NCBI RefSeq assembly: GCF_003254565.1
Contig: NZ_QJRI01000162.1
Location: forward strand, 32,438 to 96,437
Source: Flavobacterium nitrogenifigens
GTDB taxonomy: Bacteria; Bacteroidota; Bacteroidia; Flavobacteriales; Flavobacteriaceae
DNA: 64,000 nucleotides
Direction of reading: 5' to 3'
The first letter of the stretch is position 1; each line of letters starts with the position of its first letter. Position numbers and translations under genes: made by a program. Shown here piece by piece: positions 55,347 to 64,000 of the stretch. The notes below the pieces were generated by a model, which saw only the letters and a list, made by a program, of their open reading frames with translations, had not been told where the DNA came from and did no database searches.

Positions 55347-56321
55347 TTGGAAAATATAATAATTTCGGAATCCGAAAAGAAAGAAATATGCAAAGAACTT
55401 AAGAATGGATTTACATCTTTTTTTCACTTTTCATTGAAATTAATTGAAGACTTAAGCGAGGAAAATAACAATTTAAAATTTGCAGTAGTAAATATGCAGA
55501 TATCTCTTGAATTATTTCTTAAGTACTATTTTTTAATGATAGATGAACCTGAAAGGGTTTTTACAATAAAAAATAGAAATAGAAGATTTCGAGACTTTTC
55601 AGAAGTTTTGAAATCTTATTATTCAATCTCGGGAAACAACTATTATGCTGATAAAAAGAACTTAATATCTATTCTTGAATCAAGAAACGATATTGTACAT
55701 AAAGGAAAATATAAGAAATGGGATGATGATTTAGCTAATTATATTATTACTTGTATCTTCTTTATTCAAGGAAATTTTAAAAATTTAACTAGCGAAACAT
55801 TATTAGGGACACAATACCATCCTCATAAACTTTCTAATAATTGGACGTGGAAAACAGGTTCAAGTAAATTTGCAAGAAAAATTGCTGATAAATTCGATGA
55901 TGAACCATTAGAATGTCCACATTGTTATTCAAGGTCACTCATAAATAAAGAAATATTCGAGTTTGATGACCAAGGAGAAATTGAAAATTATCAATGTCTA
56001 ACTTGTCTTTGTGAAGTTGATACTCAAATTCATGGAGCACTTATTGAATGCTGTGAATGTAATAAAAAAGCATATTATGTAGATAAATTAAATATTCAAT
56101 CAGATAAGACACATCTTGGAGCGTGTTTCAATTGTGGAAATAAAATGGATTTGAGGCATTGTGAAAATTGTGACAAATTTTACTTTCACGACCTTCAAGA
56201 AGAAGAAAATGAATTTGATGAGAATTATTTCTGCAGTAATGATTGTGTTGAAGTTTTTAAAGAAGATTATGATAGATTGAATAAAAAAAATGCTGATACT
56301 ATAGAAAATACTAATATTTAA
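55347..56321 (+). CDS. HEPN-like protein with C-terminal zinc ribbons
   Basis: The 324-residue protein (TTG start) has a helical N-terminal domain with RNDIVH at 113-118, the R-x4-H motif of HEPN ribonucleases. The C-terminal 140 residues are Cys-rich, with CPHC at 190-193, CLTCLC, CCECN, CFNC and CENC motifs that should bind several zinc ions. HEPN proteins are common RNases or scaffolds in defence systems; here the RNase role is inference. It follows the truncated junction 2. Confidence 0.6.
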   Translation: MENIIISESEKKEICKELKNGFTSFFHFSLKLIEDLSEENNNLKFAVVNMQISLELFLKYYFLMIDEPERVFTIKNRNRRFRDFSEVLKSYYSISGNNYYADKKNLISILESRNDIVHKGKYKKWDDDLANYIITCIFFIQGNFKNLTSETLLGTQYHPHKLSNNWTWKTGSSKFARKIADKFDDEPLECPHCYSRSLINKEIFEFDDQGEIENYQCLTCLCEVDTQIHGALIECCECNKKAYYVDKLNIQSDKTHLGACFNCGNKMDLRHCENCDKFYFHDLQEEENEFDENYFCSNDCVEVFKEDYDRLNKKNADTIENTNI

Positions 56322-56394
56322 AATAGAAATTTAAGCGAAATATATTTTATAAATCAAAGAGGTCTAGCAAAAGTTGAAAATTAGAACTAAAAAA

Positions 56395-56537
56395 TACAGC
56401 TTGTAACAGCCGTTACACGAGATTTGGGCATTAGACTGAATTTAAAAATAGTTTTGTACTTGGAGAATTCGTGCATAATGGAAAAAACTCGCATCTTTTA
56501 ATCCCAAACCTCGTGAAGCGCCAGAACGTTAGCTGTA
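56395..56537. repeat. attC-like cassette junction 3
   Basis: The 143-bp imperfect palindrome starts TACAGC and ends GTTAGCTGTA. CACGAGATTTGGG (56416-56428) pairs with CCCAAACCTCGTG (56503-56515) at 12 of 13 positions. The centre contains AAAAATAGTTTTGTAC shared with junction 1. The next gene starts 16 bp past its right end. Confidence 0.6.
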
Positions 56538-56552
56538 ATAATTGCCCAAAAT

Positions 56553-57657
<1,105 letters not shown>

Positions 57658-57660
57658 TAA

Positions 57661-57798
57661 TACAGCTAACACGGGTTTTACGTCAGGCGGGCTGACGTGC
57701 AAACTTGGAGCTTTGTACTGCAATTGAACTTTAGTACTAAATTGAAACTTTGTGCTCCGAAACCCGCCCGAACGCATAGCCCGAAACCGTTAGCTGTA
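57661..57798. repeat. attC-like cassette junction 4
   Basis: The 138-bp imperfect palindrome has perfect 10-bp ends, TACAGCTAAC and GTTAGCTGTA. Inner arms are GGTTT/AAACC and GGCGGG/CCCGCC. The ends mimic the paired R'' (RYYYAAC-like) and R' (GTTRRRY-like) boxes of integron attC sites, with a long variable centre. The next gene starts 27 bp downstream. Confidence 0.65.
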
Positions 57799-57824
57799 AG
57801 CCTACCAAAATCGTCAAAACAATT

Positions 57825-58670
57825 ATGACAGCAATTGCATCATTTTATTCAATTAGTGAATCTGGGAATAAAACCTTATCAATGATTAGTGATAGCAGAA
57901 TAAGTTGGATTTTCCCCAATGGAACGCGAGAAACATATGATTTTTCACAAAAAATATTTCAATTACAAAATTCTTTAGATGTGTTGGGATATTGTGGAGA
58001 TAGTTTCTTTTGTCTTATGAATCTTTCTCAAATAATATCTTATTTAAATAATTCCACTGTATTTACAAACAGTAACTCTTTTTTGGCTAAGAAAAATATG
58101 ATATTTAAAATTTTGGAAGATTCTTTAAATCTTTATCCTTCGAGTGTAGAACAGGATTTTACAATTTATTGGAATTCACTAATTGGAAATGAATTCTATT
58201 CTCACGGATTCAGATATTTAAAAAAAAATGGAATTCTTAAGGATAAAAAAATCAAGTTCCCGACTACTATGAAATGGGTTTTTTATGATGGATCTGGAGG
58301 TAAATACTATTTTAAAGCACTTAAGAACTTGAACTTTGAAGACTATAATTTTTCCAGAACTTACTTTAAAGCACTAGTCGATATAATTGAAAGTAAAATC
58401 GATTGGCAAACTGGAGGTCCACCTCAGATGATTTCTATAAGAAAAGAATTTAACGATATCCAAAGTACGTCTGTTATTTACAACGGTCGATTTTATTTGC
58501 ATGGGATAGAAGATCAATTAATTTCTGATCCAGTAAAAGTTGAATATAGAGACCTGGACTTCAATTTTTATACGGCAGATTATAAAAAGCGAAACAATTA
58601 TACCAAATCTTTCAAAAGAAAAATGAATTTGGAAAACTGGCGAAATTCTATCACTAAGACCAGCAGCTAA
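57825..58670 (+). CDS. Proteasome-like Ntn-hydrolase, orphan
   Basis: The 281-residue protein begins MTAIASFYS; removal of Met would leave an N-terminal Thr. Then come ISDSRI (Asp23), FSQKIFQL (Lys43) and LDVLGYCGDSFF (Gly58), in the order and spacing of Thr1, Asp17, Lys33 and Gly47 of proteasome beta subunits and HslV. The C-terminal 150 residues do not look like HslV. No ATPase partner is nearby. It may be a self-processing peptidase of an unknown system. Its stop codon lies inside the junction motif AGCTAACCGC. Confidence 0.6.
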   Translation: MTAIASFYSISESGNKTLSMISDSRISWIFPNGTRETYDFSQKIFQLQNSLDVLGYCGDSFFCLMNLSQIISYLNNSTVFTNSNSFLAKKNMIFKILEDSLNLYPSSVEQDFTIYWNSLIGNEFYSHGFRYLKKNGILKDKKIKFPTTMKWVFYDGSGGKYYFKALKNLNFEDYNFSRTYFKALVDIIESKIDWQTGGPPQMISIRKEFNDIQSTSVIYNGRFYLHGIEDQLISDPVKVEYRDLDFNFYTADYKKRNNYTKSFKRKMNLENWRNSITKTSS

Positions 58671-58796
58671 CCGCCGTTAGGCTTAATTACGGGATTTTCC
58701 TGACTGGAAATCAGCAGTTAACGAAGAAGATCTTATCTTGCCAGAGAGAACTCAGTCCGCTTTGCCGCAACTGCGCCTAGTATCAAAATGTTAGTC
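58662..58796. repeat. Degenerate attC-like junction 5, end of the array
   Basis: AGCAGCTAACCGCCGTTAGGC overlaps the stop codon at 58670 and contains a GTTAGGC that fits GTTRRRY. A right end at 58772-58796 reads GCGCCTAG and GTTAGTC. Pairing between them is weaker than in junctions 3 and 4. Ordinary chromosomal genes follow. Confidence 0.4.
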
Positions 58797-58848
58797 GATA
58801 GCTTACAAATAACACAGTAATAATTGAATATTCAATAAAAGCATGAAA

Positions 58849-59160
58849 TCAAAAAAAATATACTTTCGAATATTTGTGATTTCTTTGCCTTTTATCATGG
58901 GGCATGCCGGCTTTTGCCGCATTTCTGTGGAGGGCTATGTCAAAATCCTCCCCGCTGCAAAGCTCCTCGAAATTCGGTCCCGGAAAATGCAGGGGATTGG
59001 CATATAAAAAAGCCCTGAACTGATCCATTTCAGCTTTCGTAAAACCGCCGGCAAACTTCCCCTGCGGTTTAAAGTTGTACCATGTAATATTAACTAGCAT
59101 TTTCTCCCATTCGGGAATGCAGTCAAAATGAGCAAACTGGCTATTAATGCGGTACATCAT
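58849..59160 (-). CDS. Hypothetical protein, 103 residues
   Basis: The soluble protein has WEKMLVNITWYNFKPQG and GGFTKAEMDQFRAFLYANP. No signal, membrane segment or known domain is visible. GC and codon use are closer to the chromosome than to the AT-rich island. The frame is isolated and leftward. Confidence 0.5.
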   Translation of the reverse strand: MMYRINSQFAHFDCIPEWEKMLVNITWYNFKPQGKFAGGFTKAEMDQFRAFLYANPLHFPGPNFEELCSGEDFDIALHRNAAKAGMPHDKRQRNHKYSKVYFF

Positions 59161-59498
59161 ATTTTTCTTAGAATTTGCTGAAACGCAGAAAAACAGTAAA
59201 AAGCTTTCAATCGATTTTTAGGCTAACATACGCAGATTAAAAGCATAAATTTAATTTTATGCTAAATTTAGAATCATTCTGCTTCCCCTGAACCCCGTTT
59301 TGGAAATTATTCCCCTTTGGTTTTGGCTTCCATAACCATAATGCTCCAAATGGAGCGGATCTATATTTGCGGTCAATTACATTGCAGTCCAGCGGCTGGT
59401 TATTGCTAATTAGGCATGACTATGCAAATTATCGGAAATTTAGAACCATTCTAATAGCTTTATTCCAATATTCAAAGATGATTTAAGTTAATTTTATT
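59161..59498. promoter_or_regulatory. Upstream region with two Fur-like inverted repeats
   Basis: TTAGAAT-C-ATTCTGC (59268-59282, 5 of 7 pairs) and TTAGAAC-C-ATTCTAA (59440-59454, 6 of 7) are 7-1-7 repeats with shared flanking AAATT. The second lies 45 bp before the ATG at 59499. They resemble boxes of the Fur/PerR family and precede a metal-transporter operon. No gene lies in the 338 bases. Confidence 0.5.
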
Positions 59499-59933
59499 AT
59501 GAATTTGAAGCAACGCAAAATGAGTATTCTTGATAAAGGCCAAATGCAAAGAGTCCTTATGGATATAGATAAAAAAATCAGCAGCTTAAACAATCAAAAA
59601 ATAACTGCTTTATTTGATGCCATAAGATTAAGCAATAGAGAAGATATTCCCAAAGATTTTCTGGACTGGGAAAGCATCCTCATTGTTGTGCCTAACCGGA
59701 ATATCCTAAATGAACTCAAAAAGTTTAAGGATTCGATCTCCCGGATCTCCTTTATGGTAAACCCCCATGCGCACCAGATTCATATCTATGACTTCAACGA
59801 GTGGAAAAACAGCACCAGAAATAAATCACAATTCCAGATCAGGGAACTGATGAAAACCAATTTCGGGGGCACTCGGAAAACCTCTGAAGACCGTGACTGG
59901 GTAAAACTTCTCAATAAAAACCATGGAATCTGA
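59499..59933 (+). CDS. Hypothetical protein upstream of the VIT1 transporter
   Basis: The 144-residue soluble protein has RVLMDIDKKISSLNNQK, ESILIVVPNRNIL and HAHQIHIYDFNEW. No known domain was recognised. Its 3' end overlaps the VIT1/CCC1 start by 11 bp, so the two are translated together. Function may relate to metal handling, by context only. Confidence 0.65.
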   Translation: MNLKQRKMSILDKGQMQRVLMDIDKKISSLNNQKITALFDAIRLSNREDIPKDFLDWESILIVVPNRNILNELKKFKDSISRISFMVNPHAHQIHIYDFNEWKNSTRNKSQFQIRELMKTNFGGTRKTSEDRDWVKLLNKNHGI

Positions 59934-60612
59934 AATTCACTACATCAACAGAAGCGGCTGGCTCAGGGCTGCAGTCCTTGGAGCCAATGATGGGATACTT
60001 TCAACGACAAGCCTTACGATCGGTGTTGCCGCTGCCAGTACAACCAGAGAACCTATTTTGCTTGCAGCAGTCGCTGGATTAGTCGCTGGGGCTCTGTCTA
60101 TGGCGGCAGGCGAATATGTATCGGTGAGTTCGCAGTCGGATGTCGAATCAGCCGATCTGCAAAGGGAAAAAGCGGCACTCGAAAATATGCCCCGCGAGGA
60201 ACTGGAAGAATTGGCGCAGATTTATATCCAACGGGGGCTCAATGAAAATTTGGCACGCCAGGTGGCCTCTGAACTGATGGCTCATAACGCCCTTGAAGCC
60301 CACGCCAGGGATGAACTGGGGATCAGCGAAATCACACAGGCCAATCCGCTCACTGCAGCATTTGCATCGGCAGTATCTTTTATCATTGGAGGTTTTCTTC
60401 CGCTGCTGGTGGCAATTTTTGCTCCCATTAAAGACATGATTTTTTACCAGTATGCCTTTTCAATTATCTTCCTTGCTTTTTCAGGAATATTGGCAGCTAA
60501 GGCGGGAGGATCAAATATCCGTAAAGCAGTTCTTCGAATCTGCATCTGGGGCACCTTCGCTATGGCGGCCTCAGCCCTGGTCGGATATATTTTTGGAGTC
60601 CATACTGCTTAA
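59923..60612 (+). CDS. VIT1/CCC1-family Fe/Mn transporter
   Basis: The 229-residue protein has WLRAAVLGANDGILSTTSL, the signature of VIT1/CCC1 transporters, then GLVAGALSMAAGEYVSVSSQSD, a cytoplasmic helical loop with EELEELAQIYIQRGL, and three C-terminal membrane segments. It moves Fe(II) or Mn(II) across the membrane. Fur-like repeats upstream of its operon suggest iron control. Confidence 0.92.
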   Translation: MESEIHYINRSGWLRAAVLGANDGILSTTSLTIGVAAASTTREPILLAAVAGLVAGALSMAAGEYVSVSSQSDVESADLQREKAALENMPREELEELAQIYIQRGLNENLARQVASELMAHNALEAHARDELGISEITQANPLTAAFASAVSFIIGGFLPLLVAIFAPIKDMIFYQYAFSIIFLAFSGILAAKAGGSNIRKAVLRICIWGTFAMAASALVGYIFGVHTA

Positions 60613-60725
60613 AATAGGAAAATAAGGCTTGTAACGGCTTTAAAAAATTAATTCAATCTTAAGCAAATCAAAAAAATAAGATTAAAGGTTATTCGTTATT
60701 TCGTACAATACTTAAAAAGAAAAAA

Positions 60726-61163
60726 ATGAAGCTGATTACCATATTCCTTGCAATGACAGCTGCACTTTCTATAAACTGGGAGCCCGACTTTAATAATGCA
60801 AAAAAAACTGCGGAAAAAGACCATAAACTAATCTTATTGAACTTCTCAGGTTCAGACTGGTGCGGACCATGCATTATGCTTCGCAGGGACTACCTTGAAA
60901 GCCAGGGATTCACCGATATGGCAAACGAAAACTTAGTGCTTGTCAATGCCGATTTTCCAAGAAAAAAGAAAAATATAGGAACAGCTGATCAGGTAAAACG
61001 CAACGAGGATTTAGCTGAAATATACAACAAGGAAGGAAGTTTCCCTCTGACGCTTCTTCTAGATGCCCAAGGCAGAGTAATCAAAACCTGGCACGGAAAA
61101 CCCAATGCATCGCCCGAGCAGTGGACAGCCGAAATAAAAGCGATCTGTGAAAGCCGAAAATAA
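60726..61163 (+). CDS. Exported thioredoxin-fold protein
   Basis: The 145-residue protein has a short signal segment (ITIFLAMTAALS) and a thioredoxin active site DWCGPC. FPLTLLLDAQGRV later gives the cis-Pro region. It resembles DUF255/thioredoxin_7 proteins. It begins a four-gene operon with apbE, DUF4266 and DUF3570 and may keep cysteines of those proteins reduced or formed. Confidence 0.85.
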   Translation: MKLITIFLAMTAALSINWEPDFNNAKKTAEKDHKLILLNFSGSDWCGPCIMLRRDYLESQGFTDMANENLVLVNADFPRKKKNIGTADQVKRNEDLAEIYNKEGSFPLTLLLDAQGRVIKTWHGKPNASPEQWTAEIKAICESRK

Positions 61164-61164
61164 C

Positions 61165-62097
61165 ATGCCAGAGAATCAAAAATATTCCAGATCCCTGAAA
61201 CTCATGGGCAACAGCTTTACCATTACTGTTGTGGCCGAAAATGAGGAAAAAGGAAATGAGGATATCAATCTGGCCATTGAAGAAATCAGCCGGATTGAAA
61301 GGCTTTTGACTACTTATAAAGAAGACAGCCAGACTAACATCATTAATGAAAATGCAGGAATCAGGCCTGTTAAAGTTGATCTGGAAGTTTTCAGTCTTAT
61401 TGAAAGATCCATCGGGATTTCAAGAATCACACAAGGCGCCTTTGATATCACTTATGGAAGCATTGATAAAAGCCTTTGGAATTTTGACAAGTCCATGACC
61501 AAATTGCCGGACGCACAGGCTGCAAAAAAGATGGTGCACCTGATCGATTACCGAAATATAATCCTTGACAGGGCAAACATGACTGTATTTTTGAAAGAAA
61601 AGGGAATGCGGATCGGTTTTGGCGGCATCGGAAAGGGCTATGCAGCTGAAATGGCAAAACAAGTGCTACTTGAGCGCGGTGTCCAAAGCGGCATCATCAA
61701 CGCCAGCGGCGACCTTTCTGCCTGGGGACTGCAGCCGGACGGCAGGAAATGGACCATCGGAGTGGCTGATCCAGACTCACCCAACGCGGCATTTTCGTAC
61801 ATGGAAATTTCTAATAAAGCTGTTGCGACCTCCGGAAATTATGAAAAATTCGTAACCATTAACGGTAAAAAGTATTCGCATACAATTGACCCAAATACAG
61901 GCCTTCCAATAACAGGAATCAAAAGCGTTACCATTATAGCTTCGAATGCGGAATTTGCAGATGCAATGGCCACCCCGATTGCGGTTATGGGAATCAGGGC
62001 CGGATTGTTCCTAATAGATCAGATTCCTGATTTATACTGCATTATAATTGATGAGGGCAATAAAATTTACACATCCAAAAACATTAATCTGAAATGA
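61165..62097 (+). CDS. apbE: FAD:protein FMN transferase (ApbE family)
   Basis: The 310-residue protein has LMGNSFTITVVAENE, ISRIERLLTTYKEDSQTN, GAFDITYGSI, GFGGIGKGYAAE and INASGDLSAWG, then YSHTIDPNTGLPI and ADAMATPIAVMG, the ApbE landmarks including the Mg and FAD sites. It attaches FMN to Thr in target proteins outside the cytoplasm. I chose the ATG at 61165, 1 bp after the thioredoxin stop; a GTG at 61147 would overlap it. No signal peptide is visible, which is common for this cluster. Confidence 0.9.
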   Translation: MPENQKYSRSLKLMGNSFTITVVAENEEKGNEDINLAIEEISRIERLLTTYKEDSQTNIINENAGIRPVKVDLEVFSLIERSIGISRITQGAFDITYGSIDKSLWNFDKSMTKLPDAQAAKKMVHLIDYRNIILDRANMTVFLKEKGMRIGFGGIGKGYAAEMAKQVLLERGVQSGIINASGDLSAWGLQPDGRKWTIGVADPDSPNAAFSYMEISNKAVATSGNYEKFVTINGKKYSHTIDPNTGLPITGIKSVTIIASNAEFADAMATPIAVMGIRAGLFLIDQIPDLYCIIIDEGNKIYTSKNINLK

Positions 62098-62327
62098 AAA
62101 AGCCAACGCAAAAAAATCTCATATTTCTATGCAGTACTGCTCTTGCCGGCCTGCTTTCTACCTCTTGCACCAGTGTCAAGGAATACCAGAAAGGAAAACT
62201 CAACGATTCTGAAATGGTGCTTTCCAACAGAAAAATAGAAAAAACGGAACTCAGTTTCCAATCCTACCGAGAAGGAGCTTCCGGGGCAAATGCAGGAAAA
62301 AGCGGCGGAGGCTGCGGGTGCAATTAA
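62094..62327 (+). CDS. DUF4266 small lipoprotein
   Basis: The 77-residue protein has a lipobox (LAGLLSTSC) and the DUF4266 pattern VKEYQKGKLNDSEM, then FQSYREGASGAN and a Gly/Cys tail ending GGGCGCN. Its start overlaps the apbE stop by 4 bp (ATGA). The function is unknown; the Cys-rich tail could bind metal or interact with the thioredoxin. Confidence 0.88.
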   Translation: MKKPTQKNLIFLCSTALAGLLSTSCTSVKEYQKGKLNDSEMVLSNRKIEKTELSFQSYREGASGANAGKSGGGCGCN

Positions 62328-62343
62328 TTATACGCCTTAAAAA

Positions 62344-63528
62344 ATGAAAAGAGTATTTCTTACAGGAGCAGCCCTTTTGGCACTCTTCCAATCAAGAGCG
62401 CAGGATATCCCGGTGGATTCTACAGGCTATAAAAGCAGAAAGCTGAAAGTCGAGGAAGTAAATCTGGTATCGAGCTATTACAGCCAGAATGGGAATCATT
62501 CTGCAGTAACCGGCGGGATCGGAACCCAGAAGCTTACCGATATTGCCAACACCATTGATGTCAAACTGGTCAAATACGGAGAGACAGGCATCAAGCATAC
62601 TTTTGATATCGAGGCGGGAATCGACCACTATACCTCTGCGTCTTCTGATATGATCGACCTGAGCGCCAACTCTTCAGCCTCTTCATCAGACAACAGGTTT
62701 TATCCATCGCTGACTTATCTTAGAGAGAACGAGCAGAAAGGACGCACTATTGGTATCGGGGTTTCTTCCTCAACCGAATTTGATTACCAGTCTTTTGGAG
62801 GCAACATCAGTTTTTCTCAGAAGAGCAAAGACAGAAACGGAGAGTTTACGGCCCGCCTGCAGACTTTTATTGACCAGCTTAAACTTATCCAGCCCATAGA
62901 GCTCCGCGACCCAAACAGCGAAGGCTATGGCAGCGCCAACAGGAATACCTTTGCCGGAACCCTAAGCTATTCTCAAGTCATCAACCAGAGGCTTCAGGTG
63001 ATGCTTGTGGGAGACGTGATCAGCCAGAACGGCTATTTGAGCCTTCCATTCCACAGGGTTTATTTTGCAGACGGCTCGGTGCATCAGGAAAAAATGCCTG
63101 ATACGCGTTTGAAGATTCCTATTGGATTAAGGGCAAACTATTTTATGGGAGACAATATCATCATCAGAGCCTATTACCGCTATTATACTGATGACTGGAA
63201 CCTGAAAGCGCACACGGCAGACCTTGAAATTCCAGTAAAATTGACCCAGGCTTTTTCGCTCAGCCCATTCTACAGGTATTACTCTCAAAGTGCGGCCAAG
63301 TATTTCAAGCCATACGGTGGTCATACAGCCGCTGATGAATTCTACACCAGCAATTATGATCTGTCCAAATTCAACAGCAGTTTTCTGGGAATGGGGTTGA
63401 AATTTACCCCTCCTGCAGGCATATTCGGACTCAAGCACTGGAATACTCTGGAGATCCGCTACGGCCACTACACCAGGTCCAATGACCTGACCTCTGATAT
63501 CGTAAGCATCAATATCAAATACAGATAG
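62344..63528 (+). CDS. DUF3570 outer-membrane beta-barrel protein
   Basis: The 394-residue protein has a signal peptide ending SRAQ, EVNLVSSYYSQNGNHSAVTGG, DTKLKIPIGLR-like strands and a C-terminus FVSINIKYR-like that fits an outer-membrane barrel. DUF3570 always travels with DUF4266 and ApbE in Bacteroidota and Proteobacteria. The role of the set is unknown; it may involve flavin-dependent electron transfer at the envelope. Confidence 0.85.
   Translation: MKRVFLTGAALLALFQSRAQDIPVDSTGYKSRKLKVEEVNLVSSYYSQNGNHSAVTGGIGTQKLTDIANTIDVKLVKYGETGIKHTFDIEAGIDHYTSASSDMIDLSANSSASSSDNRFYPSLTYLRENEQKGRTIGIGVSSSTEFDYQSFGGNISFSQKSKDRNGEFTARLQTFIDQLKLIQPIELRDPNSEGYGSANRNTFAGTLSYSQVINQRLQVMLVGDVISQNGYLSLPFHRVYFADGSVHQEKMPDTRLKIPIGLRANYFMGDNIIIRAYYRYYTDDWNLKAHTADLEIPVKLTQAFSLSPFYRYYSQSAAKYFKPYGGHTAADEFYTSNYDLSKFNSSFLGMGLKFTPPAGIFGLKHWNTLEIRYGHYTRSNDLTSDIVSINIKYR

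Positions 63529-64000
<472 letters not shown>

Overview
The window comes from a Bacteroidota chromosome, most likely Flavobacterium or a close relative. The evidence is low GC, SusC/SusD pairs, carboxypeptidase-regulatory-domain TonB receptors, FecI/FecR regulation, Bacteroidota-only families (DUF6520, DUF4266/DUF3570, DUF5777) and many TAnnTTTG promoter boxes. No tRNA, rRNA, CRISPR array or transposase was seen.

Positions 1-16.7 kb hold mostly leftward housekeeping and stress genes: a phospholipase-C-type phosphoesterase, a flavin monooxygenase divergent from an AraC regulator, an Asp/Glu racemase, a small (p)ppGpp-hydrolase-like HD protein, DUF1275, DUF983, a PhnA-like protein and a methyltransferase. 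A Crp/Fnr regulator (10108-10791) lies just downstream of a 30-bp palindrome containing a perfect FNR-type box. The same 14-mer recurs three times in the gene-poor stretch 13.1-14.7 kb. Two decayed 3' ends of a crp gene each sit directly upstream of a paralogous 102-residue gene.

Positions 16.7-28.9 kb carry iron and envelope functions: a siderophore receptor plus PepSY protein, a FecI-FecR-receptor operon, and a run of HxlR regulator, OB-fold, DUF5777, cytochrome-like lipoprotein and YceI genes. Positions 29-35.4 kb hold regulators (AraC, TPR-AraC, XRE), a 58-residue histone-H1-like gene and a likely 6S-type RNA. Positions 35.4-44.9 kb are a SusC/SusD/S9-peptidase operon facing two four-cysteine DUF6520 proteins and a MauE-domain protein, which may form a peptide or redox locus.

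Positions 45-58.8 kb are an accessory island. It begins with mobile-element markers (SSB, DUF932) and a DUF4238 gene. A 1569-residue nuclease-STAND protein of the Avs type and a PD-(D/E)xK nuclease follow. After these come single AT-rich genes: a small membrane protein with a cytochrome-oxidase-like motif, a HEPN/zinc-ribbon protein, an unknown, and an orphan proteasome-like Ntn hydrolase. They are separated by roughly 140-bp imperfect palindromes ending in GTTAGCTGTA, which resemble integron attC sites. This cassette-like array is the most likely place for an undescribed system.

Positions 58.8-64 kb return to chromosomal content: a VIT1/CCC1 metal transporter operon behind Fur-like inverted repeats, then a thioredoxin-ApbE-DUF4266-DUF3570 operon. 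The window ends in a perfect (CTAA)16 tract.
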